Part shown: positions 9,989-20,060 of the stretch, one piece after another
Position numbering within the stretch: position 1 is the stretch's first letter
Layout: every line of letters starts with the position of its first letter
DNA from: Deinandra increscens subsp. villosa
Lineage: Eukaryota; Streptophyta; Magnoliopsida; Asterales; Asteraceae
Assembly: GCA_039602395.1 (NCBI GenBank)
Contig: JBCNJP010000003.1
Coordinates: 64,718,278 to 64,782,277, forward strand
Direction: 5' to 3'
DNA length: 64,000 nt
Program-made: the position numbers and the translations under genes
The notes under the pieces: generated by a model
Seen by the model: only the letters and a program-made list of their open reading frames with translations
Database searches by the model: none
Told to the model about the DNA's origin: nothing

Positions 9989-11328
9989 CTACTCTTCAAA
10001 ATTCTTGAATTCCATCATCAAGCAAGCAAGATTTGAAGTTTGGAAGCTCAATCAAACCTCAAGAAGACTAGGAGAAGCTTCAATCTCACCTCATCTTCGT
10101 CATCTGCCCCTATTCTCTTCACCTAGTAAGCCCTAAAATTTCTTAACTTGAAATTAGTTGAATGCATGTGTTACTCATGGATTTATGTGCAAATTGGTGT
10201 GTATATATGCTCATGAATCATGTTTTATGTTAAGATAACTTAAATAATGATTTGGGGCTGATTATGGGTCGATTTAGGGGCTGTATTTTTTAGGTAAAAA
10301 TCTGCCATGGAATGTTCTTGTTAAAGCTTGTGTTGTTAAACATGAAATTTAGGTGTATGTGCTTATATGCAAGTTTCACGTTATGATTTTCTATGATTAT
10401 CATATGAGTATTATGAGGGCTGTGAATTTTATCTGAAATGTTTTTTATGGCATTACAAAGGTCTATAAAAATTTTGAAGATCAAATTGTTAACCCAAACC
10501 TTTGAAATGAAATTTTTACAATGACCCGTTTTGGAACAGATTCTGCCAAAAAAATTGGGTCATCTTGTACAGGTCATTACTTACTCAATTTTCATCCGAA
10601 TCAAGTGATTATTTTTTCCATAGTAAAGTGTTATATTGTAGCTTTAATCTTTCTACTCGCACGCATTCTAAGACCTTCGTTTGGTCACTGAAAGAGCTGC
10701 AGCAAGTTAGGTGTTCAGGGCTGTCAAAATTCAGCTATAGTCAACTTAAGCAATTTTGTTGGGCATGATTCTAGGGTTTTAACGAAGGGATTTTTGTATG
10801 AAAATGATGATTATATATTAAAACTGTGATTTGGATGTTTTGGTAAATAAATTACAAGTAATGATCAACTTATAAATTTTTCAAGTCTATTTTCACTACT
10901 TTGTCTAAGAGCAACAAAGCTGATTATTAACCAACTTCGAACACGCATAACTTACTCAATACTTAACCTTTTGGGTTGATTCTTTTTTCAACATGCTTAG
11001 AATATTGGGAAGTGTATTCCTACAAAATTTCTGAACCTAGCTCCAAGTTTGGAGCAAATTATGCATATCTACAAATGGTGTGTTATGCGGTTTTAATGTG
11101 AACTTTTCACTTGTACACTTTGCCTTGGAAATGTGCATCTATGTTCTCCTACATGTTTAGACTTGTGTTAAGGTTTCAGGACCAAGGTGAATGTATGATA
11201 ACATAATTGGTTATTGATAAGCAATTCGTCCTAGCGACAACCTATAATTTGGTTAGACAATATCCGTTTAAATAGGTCACTCTTAACCAACCATTAAAGT
11301 CAAGTGCTAAGTACCACTGCACCCTAAG

Positions 11329-11857
11329 GTGAGTTTCACTTACTTCATTTAGTTATATCCGGTTGAGGATTATAACACACAACTAGTTGCATCCGGTAAG
11401 GGGTGGAAATGCCATGACAAAGGTATTTTGTATGTTTAAGTAGTTATCCGACATATATCACATGTTTCACTGAAATGCATTTTTAATTACAAAAAAAGGT
11501 CCTTACTTTCTGGGGCCGTTAATAATGAATAATAAGGTAATGTAGAGTAGTACTAATGGGGATTGACACCCCCACTCAGCGGTGCACAGGATGCACCCTC
11601 CCGACTAGCGGTCGGACTGAGATCAATGTTAGCCTAAAACTACATGTGCTGCATAGTCAGCTTCAATTACAAACTTTTAGGTGAACATAAGCATAGGCTA
11701 GCTACCTACGATATGGATATTGCTTGTGACTTACACTTTTAACTAACGAACTGTTCTTTCATTATTCGTATACATTGAAGGTCTACATGGTGAAGTGTAA
11801 ACTGCTTTAGTGAACTCACCAGCTTTGGCTGATACTTGATTGTTGCATGTTTTTCAG
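11329..11857 (+). promoter_or_regulatory. Intron-like module in the LTR
   Basis: Donor-like AAG/GTGAGT and acceptor-like TGCATGTTTTTCAG/G mark a possible 529-bp intron. GAACTCACC at 11812-11820 can pair with the donor GGTGAGTT. Four LTR families here have the same arrangement. Confidence 0.5.
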
Positions 11858-11965
11858 GTCACTAGGAGGATCAGTGATGGCACGGGCAGTGGCAGTACTT
11901 CTTTTTATGAAAACCTTTTGGGAATTGTATTTCAAAGATTTTTATTAATTACTTTTACAAACAAC

Positions 11966-12525
11966 TTGGAGGTGGAGGTCCCTTGGGTAAACTTCATTTG
12001 GTTTAGCCAGTGTATTCCCCGCCATGCGTTTATTACGTGGTTGATTATGCGTGACCACTTGCTTACTCATGATAAGATTTTGTCGTGGGGCTTCTCAAGA
12101 CGTAAGAACATGAATATGATGTGTTGTCTTTTATGTTACAAGAACTATGACTCCCGTGATCATCTTTTCTTTGAGTGTTTGTTTGCCTCTCAGGTTTGGC
12201 AGTTGGTTGTAGTGCATACTAGTTTGGGGCTTATCACTACCTCGTGGGTGGATATCTGTGATTATTTGGTGGGGCGTCCCTTGCACTCTCTTCAGACTGT
12301 CATTGATAAGCTTGTGGTTCATGCTACTGCTTATTATGTTTGGCAAGAAAGAAACAACCGGATTTTCACTAATCATGCTCGACCTCCTGACATCGTGGCA
12401 GGATTGATCATTGAAGTGGTTCGTTGCAGGCTCCTTGGTTTAAAATGTAAGAGGTCGTGTAGAGTGGAGCACATATTAAGTTCTTGGAAGATTAGTGTGG
12501 CTGCTGACCAGTTTATAGTTAAGCA
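11966..12525 (+). pseudogene. LINE 3' fragment, zinc-binding domain of non-LTR RT
   Basis: Within one open frame (11840-12601) the stretch from about 11966 matches the C-terminal zinc-binding domain found after RT in plant LINEs. It has a VPW..FIWFSQCIPRHAF block, an LLTHDKILSWGF block, then CLLCYKNYDSRDHLFFEC (C-x2-C-x7-H-x4-C), and later YYVWQERNNRIF. RT and endonuclease are missing, as expected for a 5'-truncated LINE. The frame's first 40 codons are LTR sequence and its last 25 are antisense copia gag, so the ORF is a chimera. No poly(A) tail is seen. Confidence 0.8.
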
Positions 12526-12529
12526 TAGT

Positions 12530-13457
12530 TTGCATTGTAGCTTGCATCGAATTTTGAATTGCAGCAAACGCTTGAAAATCAGACATTTTGTAAAAATCTG
12601 ATTACTGTTCACATCGAACCTGTCCCGAACCTAAACTGTATCGCCGAACTTCGTCCGAACCCTAACCAAACTAAAATGCAAATGCCGAACCCTTGCCGAA
12701 CTTGAGCTTCGGGGATCAACAAACCTTCGCCGAACCATCACCGAACTATGTACGAACTCTAACTTCGGAGACAACGAACGTCGACCGAACCTTAACTTCG
12801 TACGAAAGTTGTCCGAACCCTATCCGAACCTGGAGTTTGGAGCGGTTACAATTCAGTTACTCCGAACCTCAGACGAACTCGAACACTCTCAACTCCATTT
12901 TCGCGATTTTCAGTATTTATGGACAAATTTTTGAACAGGAACTCAGATAAACTCCATAGAAATGATTTAGAAGAAGATTTTTCAGGAAAAATACACTCGG
13001 GATGATCAAATGAACTCAAAAACTTGAAAAAATTTCAAAAACCCCACTTTTTGACTTAAAACTCCGAAAAAGAGTGAACTCCGATCAGTCGAATGAACCA
13101 AAAGCTCTGATACCACTTGAAAATGCGTGAGCGTATGATCGTCTACTAAATCGTATAGTAATCAATGTTAAACGAGAGTGAACACGAGATGTAAATACAA
13201 AAATCTTTGTATTAACCACAGAGAAAGCACAGGAGTACACAGATAGGAATATCACTCAGGCTCTCTCAGACTGTTACACAAAACAACACAAGACATGTCA
13301 TTTATAGTACAGAAATGCGGTGGGCCGAACCTCAGGTTCGGACCAGGTTCGCCGGTGTCCGAAATTGGGGTTCGCCCAAGGTTCGGTCATAACCAATCTT
13401 GCACATCTTGTCTTGTACTCGGTAATTCACATGACGATCAGGAACCAGGTACTAACA
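12530..13457 (-). mobile_element. Copia-3: 5' end of a gag-only-type copia element
   Basis: On the minus strand this is a 340-bp LTR (13118-13457), a primer-binding site (13098-13115, TGGTATCAGAGC), a leader packed with GTTCGG, and the first codons of gag near 12590. It matches the corresponding part of copia-2 at 62,510-63,402 throughout. Everything beyond the gag start is lost at the LINE junction. The LTR end sits inside the Athila-2 integrase gene, so copia-3 inserted there and its other end was later deleted. Confidence 0.8.
13118..13457 (-). repeat. Copia-3 5' LTR
   Basis: It starts TGAAAATGCGTGAGCG and ends GGTACTAACA on the plus strand, in agreement with the copia-1 and copia-2 LTRs. 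It includes a GGTTCGGACCAGGTTCG phrase. Confidence 0.8.
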
Positions 13458-13636
13458 TATACAACTCCCGTTTAAGACTTTTCCCTGGAAAGCTAAAATC
13501 CAGATGGACGGGACCAGACAAAGTGACGTGTGTTTACCCTTACGGTGCTGTTGACATACAAGGCAAAGATGGATTATCATTCAAAGTCAACGGTTACCGT
13601 CTCAAACTCTACGAAGGTATCTTCGACCACGAATAA
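13458..13636 (+). pseudogene. Athila-2 integrase C-terminal fragment
   Basis: From 13461 the frame reads YNSRLRLFPGKLKSRWTGP, then a VYPYGAV strand and FKVNGYRLKLYEG, the SH3-like C-terminal DNA-binding part of Athila/Tat integrases. It parallels residues about 150-210 of the integrase at 56,257. The catalytic D,D,E part is missing. The frame ends with a normal-looking TAA at 13634-13636. Confidence 0.85.
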
Positions 13637-13769
13637 GAGAACCTTCCCCTAGAGGAGTACCAGCATAGTGTGTCCACGGGTCCAGCCTAGGACCCAGAAA
13701 TAATTTCAGGCCACCTATCCTTAGTTTAGGTAGATTATGAATAAAAATCAAAATTTTCCAACCATTTTT

Positions 13770-14345
13770 TATAGCACGCCCCATGCCCAACTTAACACGG
13801 GTCGTGCCCATGTGACACAACAGTGTCTGTCGAAATTGGAATTTTCTGAATGTCTGAGAGGAGAGCACGGCTCGTGCCTTGGCACGACATGCCCCGTTTT
13901 GATCAGTCTGAAGCTGTATAAACAGCAGGTCTGCCCTTTTTGGCTACACTTGCTCCTCATTCTTCCATCACTTTCCAGATTTTTGTTAAAGACAAGAATT
14001 ACACACATAAGCAACAAGGTAAAGCTCCTTCTGTCTCCACTTTTGATCTTCTTAGCCACTGTATAAATGGGCATGAACATGAAGAACATTCATATTCTTC
14101 ATATGTTCATTCATGGGTTTCTTGATTCTTCATGCATGTATATTAGTCACACTCCATAGAAACTTTGATTTTTGTAGTATAAACCCATTTACCACTCCAA
14201 AATCATGACTAAACATCCCACTAAACATCTTTCGATGCTAGATGCCTGAAAAACCAACAAAACCATGGTTTCCTTCAATTATTCAAGTTCAAACTCGTCC
14301 ATCTGTCAGCACGACACGCCTCGTGCCTACCTGGACACGGGCCAT
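13770..14345 (+). other. Athila-2 cluster of GCACG/CGTGC words
   Basis: Short quasi-palindromes built on GCACG-N-CGTGC occur at about 13773, 13796, 13865, 13880, 14309 and 14334, for example AGCACGGCTCGTGCC and GGCACGACATGCCCCG. No gene is visible from 13637 to 14395. The same word recurs in the LTR of this element. Confidence 0.6.
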
Positions 14346-14393
14346 TCCATGCTCACCAGCATGCATATAACACAATTTTTGCTAATTTTTCAG
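14019..14393 (+). promoter_or_regulatory. Possible intron in front of the small ORF
   Basis: CAACAAG/GTAAAG at 14013-14024 and GCTAATTTTTCAG at 14381-14393 fit plant donor and acceptor sites. The next ATG is two bases after the acceptor. A spliced subgenomic RNA could put this ATG first. Confidence 0.4.
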
Positions 14394-14395
14394 TT

Positions 14396-14770
14396 ATGGA
14401 AATCTCTGACGGGTCAAACAACAACGAAAGGACTCCTTCGGTGTTCTCCACTCTCGTGCGGCAATGTATGACCCTTAGGAACAACCTCGATGAAGCCTAC
14501 GATCGGGAATTGGAATTGAAAGAGCGCATCAACTTCTTAACAATCACGTTTGAGTTTCTTGCAGGGTACCTCGCTAATCTTAGCGAGAGGCTCACCCCCA
14601 TTCTCGAGCTCGAGTTCTTACCCTTAGATGCCCCATGGCCCGAAGAAGAAGTGGGTGAAAATGTCACCCAAGAGCCCTTCGGTGACGACGACATGCTCGT
14701 CACTACCCCGATCCTTGATGGATTAATTGATGATTTTATCATCAACCTGGGTGATGATGTAGAAGCTTGA
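14396..14770 (+). CDS. Small acidic ORF of Athila-2, unknown function
   Basis: An intact frame of 124 codons. The N-terminal half is helical in character (LVRQCMTLRNNLDEAYDREL, then a continuing Glu/Leu-rich helix), so a short coiled coil is likely. The C-terminal third is very acidic and Asp-rich, ending GDDVEA. No membrane segment or signal peptide is seen. It lies between integrase and the 3' LTR, where Athila/Tat elements often carry an extra ORF. It is intact while the adjacent element parts are broken. The ATG was chosen because it comes just after a good acceptor site. Confidence 0.55.
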   Translation: MEISDGSNNNERTPSVFSTLVRQCMTLRNNLDEAYDRELELKERINFLTITFEFLAGYLANLSERLTPILELEFLPLDAPWPEEEVGENVTQEPFGDDDMLVTTPILDGLIDDFIINLGDDVEA

Positions 14771-15170
14771 TGGAAGCCTAAATAAGTAGCTTAGGAAAAT
14801 TAATAAAAATTGGTTGTGATGTTTGAATGATGAACACATGGGCATTCCTTAGAAAGAAGGAATGATTTTTTATGAGTGTTTTGATTACATTTAAATTAAT
14901 ATCTTGGACTAAATATAATTGATGAAACACTTTTATGTTTAACTTACTAGTAATGTAATGTTCAATCTAGTAGCTTAATTTATATATTTTAGTATTTTTA
15001 ATCTTTTGTTTGAGCAAATGAATATGTATCGGCTCCTTTGATACTCTGTTTGAGACCGGGAGGTCAAAATGCATGGCATGGTAACCATTCCATGGGTACT
15101 TTTCTCAGAATACTGAGGAAATTCTGCCTACTTTTTATTTTCTATTGTCACTCTTTTTACTAACGTACGG

Positions 15171-15206
15171 GTACATTGAGGACAATGTACATTTTAAGTG
15201 TGGGGG
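15171..15206 (+). promoter_or_regulatory. Palindrome plus internal polypurine-like motif (Athila-2)
   Basis: GTACATTG-AGGA-CAATGTAC (15171-15190) is followed by TTAAGTGTGGGGG at 15194-15206. It is the counterpart of 7311-7345 with one loop base changed. The rest of 14771-16481 is AT-rich, with no gene. Confidence 0.65.
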
Positions 15207-16481
15207 ACGGGAAAATACTTGGAGACGTTTTTGAAGACTTTAACATTTGCCTTGTCCAGATTTAGGCCTTACACAAAACTCTTTAAAAACAGGCCTTCAT
15301 ATCACTCAATTTTTTAAAATTTGTTGTCTCAAACGAAAAAGTACATGTAAAAGTTTTTCTCCAAATTATGAAAACCTCAGATTGCATTGAGTTATATATA
15401 ATTTTCAAAGAAAAATTGAAATATTCATTATGACAAGAGGAACAAATTTATTTTTATATAAATTTATACTTCCCCTTCCCCCATATTTAGTGACCATTGG
15501 AGCCCATTATAGCATGATCACCTATAAACATGCTCATTTCTTCAGTTTAAGAGAAACCTGGTGATTCGACAGAGGTAGAACTTGACACGATGATACAATT
15601 CAAAATGGACAAAAATGGAGACACATACTTTAAATGATTGAAGCACCTAGGATTTCCCCATTTTCCGTTTCTTAAAACTCCCTCTCCCTCACTCCACAAA
15701 TAAACTCCCTTGAGTTCGCACCTTCGAGCCTAAGCCTTTTCGTTTCAAACCCTATTTTGTTCTCACAAATCACCCCTTTTATTTCAAATTTATTTTCGTA
15801 AAAAGTGGTTCTTTTATAAAAAAAAATCCAAACTTAATGTCTTTTTTAGTTTCAATAAAGTTATGATGTTAATCCATGGGTCCTGGATTCGCACTCAGTT
15901 GCTGGTATGTAAAAAAAAGTAAGTATTTTATTGGGAATTCCTGAAGTACATTCCCTGTTCTTAGATAATAAGAGCAATCATGAAGCTCTTAAGTGAGTAT
16001 ATTCTTTTGAAAAGTCATAAAAATTCAGATTTTCGAAAGCCGCTATTTTACACTTTTCACCCCTTTCCTTTTAAAACACATATCCAAACCCTACCCAAAC
16101 CTACGGTTGTTAAGCCCGCATGATATTTATGTGGATTCCAGTGAGATCTGTGGAGGTTCAATCACGTGTCAAGACTATACTCTCTATTCTTCTTCACCTA
16201 GGTATGAGTGTTCACCCAACCAAACAGGTAAAACCCTGAGAGCAGAGTGGTCATTTGTGAGGTTATAAATTTAAATAAAAATATATTATGTAGGCTTGTC
16301 ATAAATTTTTGTATTTCAAATGAACAAAGAAAATAAAAATAATCCAATGGGATGAGATGTTAAAAAAATAAAATGGAGGACTACTTTTATACTGTGCAAT
16401 ACCCGTGAGGCACAAGTAGAGAAAGCCATTGGAAGTATCAGGTCTGTCCAACACAGAGTTTTGATTGAGGACAAGCAAACG

Positions 16482-16496
16482 TTTAAGTGTGGGGAT
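16482..16496 (+). other. Athila-2 3' polypurine tract
   Basis: TTTAAGTGTGGGGAT, followed three bases later by the LTR start TGATATGC at 16500. Confidence 0.7.
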
Positions 16497-16499
16497 GTT

Positions 16500-18140
16500 T
16501 GATATGCATAAAATTATACATACTTTTATATCGAATGTCTCCCACATTATGGTTTAATTCTGATTAACTAACATCAAAACAAAGACATTTTGCTTTCTTT
16601 TTAGTTTTTCAGGATAAACAAAGCAAAAATCACAAAAGGAACAAATCGTGAACATAATTATATCAAAAACACAAAAGTTCCAAGTTTGATGCTTAGGCAC
16701 GGCTCGTGTTCAACACCAGCACACCCCGTGTCCATCCTCAAGAAACGAATCTGACTCACTTCTGCACAACACGACCCCATGCTCTGGTTAACATGCCCCC
16801 GTGCTACTAACCTCTGACAGGCACAACCCTGTGCCCTGCATAGCACGCCCCCGCGCCCGCTATTAGAATATTCCTCGGATGATCTCCTGCATAGCATGAC
16901 CCATGTTTATGACAGGCATGTCCCGTGCAATTCTTCCGGACTACCTATAAAAGGAGCCCTCCTCCCTCATTTCAACTTGCTCAATTATTTCCTCTCCTCT
17001 TGTAGTTTTGTTGAGCCATTTGGCATTTTTATGTTTTGTAATCAAGTTTATAAGAACTTTAACTTAAGTAAGATTTTGTAAGTGTTTGTCTATGAATCCT
17101 TCTTTTTCTCTTAAGCAAATCTTTAAAGCCATGCTTAGCTAAATTCTTATACTTACTTGGGAAGTAACAAACCTTTCGTGGGTTGGTTAATGACTTTATA
17201 AACTCGCTTAAGGTGTGTTTAATAACTTTATGGAAACCTTTTTTATTGAAAGTTTATTATTAATCCTTTGAACCAATCGTGCTCTATGTATCACAGGCCA
17301 TTTGAGGAGTCAAAATCTCATCAACCGAACTTGTGACACCCGGTTGGGGATGATGCATGATCCTTCAGGTGACTCGCGCCCATGCTACATGATACGTTAA
17401 ACCCGGCATACCATGCATGTGCGGGCAGAAAATATTTGGTTGGGAATGGGGGTTGGTAATATTTTGTCACTTTACGGAAGCCGCGAATGGTACGTGTTTG
17501 TGAACTTGGCTCCGGTTACGCCGGACGTGCATGCGCGAGAGCGTTGCATGGAAGAAACGGGCCTTAGTCCCTTAAAAAGATAATTTTCATTATAAAATAT
17601 CTGGCACGCATGATTATTCCCCTGCTGGTTCATGACGGCATGACGAGTATGGTGTGCTGACCCGAGAGGGGGCCCCATAAGTAAATGGCATTACACCAGT
17701 ACATTTGTTCACTAGTAGCACAGTTCCCCGGGGTTCGTACTCCCCGCAGACGATCTCCCGGGACAATAGTGATACTAGATATGAGGCTGAAAGACGGTCT
17801 AATTGCCTGCTAGTGAACAATATAAAGAAAGGATTATAAATACTCATTCAAACTTCTTCAACCATTGGTACGTTCTCCCAAGTAATATTAACTTCGATTT
17901 ACATTTCTTAAAAACATCATCTTATTAGTATTTTACTTTCTTTTATTTTTCTCTCTTAGATTAATCAAACTAAAATATACATTTGGCTAGATGTTGACAG
18001 CAGGCTGAGAACCCAGAGACCTCACTTTCCATTGTGTCCTTGAACGATCCCGATTCAACTTACCACTACTATACTGCTCCATGATGGGGGCACTTGCCCG
18101 TGTAATGTGGTGAAATAGTAGTCGTCACGTATCGATGTTG
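16500..18140 (+). repeat. Athila-2 3' LTR
   Basis: It starts TGATATGCATAAAATT. U3 has eight copies of the GCACG/CGTGC word (16692-16930), then TATAAAAG at 16946-16953 and a CT-rich leader. The end is not certain: TTGACA at about 18000 is one candidate, and the stretch to about 18140 (ACTTGCCCGTG, ATCGATGTTGG) may still belong to the LTR. No primer-binding site follows, consistent with a 3' LTR. Confidence 0.6.
16692..16953 (+). promoter_or_regulatory. Athila-2 U3 word cluster and TATA box
   Basis: Eight diverged copies of a GCACGNCCCGTGC-like word are spaced about 20-40 bp apart (for example GGCACGGCTCGTGTT, AGCACACCCCGTGTC, GGCATGTCCCGTGC). A TATA box follows at 16946. The words could be protein-binding sites of the promoter. 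Confidence 0.5.
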
Positions 18141-18164
18141 GCCCTCCAATAACTATATCTAGTT

Positions 18165-19300
18165 GATCGGTTACTTCAGATGAAGAATATGTGCCTCCTC
18201 CGCTGGTTGTACAGAAAGGTAAAGGAAAATATCTTGTGGTCGATGTCTCAAAGAAGGGAAAAGCAACTATTAATTCTCTGAAGGTTCTTATTAAGAGAAA
18301 ATCAGAGAAAGTTGTTGAGCGACCCACTCTGAGGAAGAGATCAAAACATGTTATTAGTCAACCGACTCCTTCCTCTGAGCCTTTACAACCTAATGTTCCT
18401 ATTTTGAGACCTCCTACAAGGACTTCTGGAATTCCATCTCCACAACTTTTAAATAGGATTCTTGTGTCTTTTTCGGTTCCACAGACAAGTTATGCCACAG
18501 TTTCTGCTTCTTCGGCTTCTGTTCCTCCCCAAGTGTCTGTTCATGTGCAAGCTCATTTTGGCACAACTGGTGTTCAGATGACGTTTTCATATTTGAGTTA
18601 TCCTTCTCCAACTCCTTCAACTGCAGTTTCAATCTCTGAGACTCTAACTCCAAATTATACACATTTAGCTTCTTGGGAACTTCTAATTTTGGTACACTCT
18701 TCTCCTTTCCCTCTCTAGTAGCCACTGCTGTTCCATTTTTTGTTGCAGCTCATCAATCTTTTCTTAATGAATGACCTGTTCTGGACCAGTTAACCTATCT
18801 GACTACCCTGGTTCTTCAACATATTGAGTAGCTATAGCAATACAATTCATATGTTGATGTGCTCAAAGCTCATGATCACGCTCGAGCTTTGGACATGGCT
18901 GAATTTAGAACTAAAAATCAGAAGCAGTCAAAAGAATTGATGGAATTGATAATTCGGGATCATGCTGACGTAGCACGAATTGATGCATTACAAGAGCAGG
19001 TTAAATTATTTTCTGCATAATTTAATGCTCAGTGGGGGGAGGGGGATAGTAGGGAGAAAGAAAGATGGGTGTAAGGAAGATGAGTTAAAGAGGTTGAGGA
19101 ATGATGATAAAGAAGATGATAATCTCGATACACAAGCTGATGATTCCTCTGCTGCTGATAAGCCTGATAATGTTGAGTCTCAGGGGAGTCTAATGTTGAA
19201 GGAGTTAATAAAACACGAGGAGATGTTAGAGCATGAACCTTGTGTGGTCGTTATTGTTCGAATTGTTAAACAGACTAGAGTCCGTAGGGTCACGAACTGA
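18165..19300 (+). pseudogene. Second env-like ORF, 3' part, broken
   Basis: An open stretch (18191-18718, no ATG needed because the frame enters from upstream) encodes a Lys-rich then Pro/Ser-rich linker. After a TAG the frame is broken, but codons from about 18838 read YVDVLKAHDHARALDMAEF, followed by a Glu/Lys/Leu-rich helix and DALQEQV, a coiled coil. A last open part (to 19300) is acidic. The layout (linker, coiled coil, acidic tail, then LTR) parallels the ORF at 3-2025, but they are not near-identical. A purine run GTGGGGGGAGGGGGATAG at 19033-19050 may be a polypurine tract. Confidence 0.5.
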
Positions 19301-19602
19301 GTCACAAACTGAACCACGAACTGGACAGAACTGCTAGTTCATGTCAACGAACTGTGAGTTCGTGAGCATGTCCAATTCGTGGGTATTCAAGTAGTATAAG
19401 TAGTTTCGGTTTGTGATTCAAGTCTAAGTTTTTGTCTAGTCTTTGTGGATATGTGTGTGTGAGGGGAGGTGTTGTCTAACCTCCCCCAGGGCTTTACACG
19501 ATGTATACTACTTCGGTTGTAATCATTCGACACAAGTTAATGACATAAAACTTCCGTCTCATTCTCTATCGACCTAGAAACGATCCGTAACATGCCTTTT
19601 CA
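19301..19602 (+). repeat. Copia/Sirevirus LTR, start uncertain
   Basis: The end is fixed by TTTTCA just before the tRNA-Met primer-binding site. The start could lie anywhere from about 19050 to 19310. It contains many CGAACTG and CAGTTCG phrases. Confidence 0.5.
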
Positions 19603-19604
19603 TC

Positions 19605-19615
19605 TGGTATCAGAG
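19605..19615 (+). other. Primer-binding site, initiator tRNA-Met
   Basis: TGGTATCAGAG, two bases after the LTR end. A leader with repeated AGTTCGTG-like phrases follows to about 20060, then the element is cut. Confidence 0.75.
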
Positions 19616-20060
19616 TTGTTGGCTCTTTCTATGGTCCGATCTATCCTTTTTGTTTGTTTTTGAGACGTTAAACGTGAAGTTAGGTGTGATTCCTTGAGTT
19701 TATGATCGGTTTTTGTTCAACCGAACATTTCTGAGTCGTGTTTTCACCTAACATAAGTATTAGATTTTTGAAATTCGATTAGATTCTGAATCTGGTGTAT
19801 TTTTCATAAAATTCAGGTCTAGTTCATTTCAGTTCGTGAAAATATCCGTCACAAACTGTGACTTCGTCTTCACTTTGTAGCAATAACCACCACGAAGTGC
19901 CACTTTGTTTCAGTGCTAGTGTTCTAGTTTCATATTCAGTTCGCTTATCGGTTCGTAGCTCAGTTCGTGTCTTGTTCGCGAGTTGCTTTGTGATACAGTT
20001 CACAGCTAGTTCTCAGATCATTTCATTATTCAGTTCATGTTCTTAAGTTCGTGCAACACC

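Larger units (their letters stand above)
9490..11965 (+). repeat. Tekay-type LTR, 3' end cut off
   Basis: It starts TGTGACAATCGCC, a typical gypsy LTR start (the other LTRs here start TGTGACAACCC, TGTAACGTCCC and TGTCACAACCCC). A CT-rich leader with (AC)n lies at 9930-10110. A donor-like AAG/GTGAGT (11326-11334) and an acceptor-like TTTTTCAG (11850-11857) are separated by 529 bp, as in other LTRs of this window. The LTR is cut by the LINE fragment before its CA end and primer-binding site. Confidence 0.65.
13458..18140 (+). mobile_element. Athila-2: 3' half of an Athila/Tat element
   Basis: In order it has the integrase C-terminus, a long 3' region with a word cluster, a small ORF, the palindrome and internal polypurine-like motif, a polypurine tract at 16482-16496, and a 3' LTR from 16500. 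The upstream gag and pol are missing because copia-3 and a deletion lie at the left border. The right end is uncertain (17,990-18,165). Confidence 0.7.

Noticed and set aside
9490..11965. A complete solo LTR
   Set aside because: No CA end or matching target duplication is found before the LINE fragment.
11840..12601. One 253-codon gene
   Set aside because: The frame joins LTR, LINE and antisense copia gag; only the LINE part is real coding sequence.
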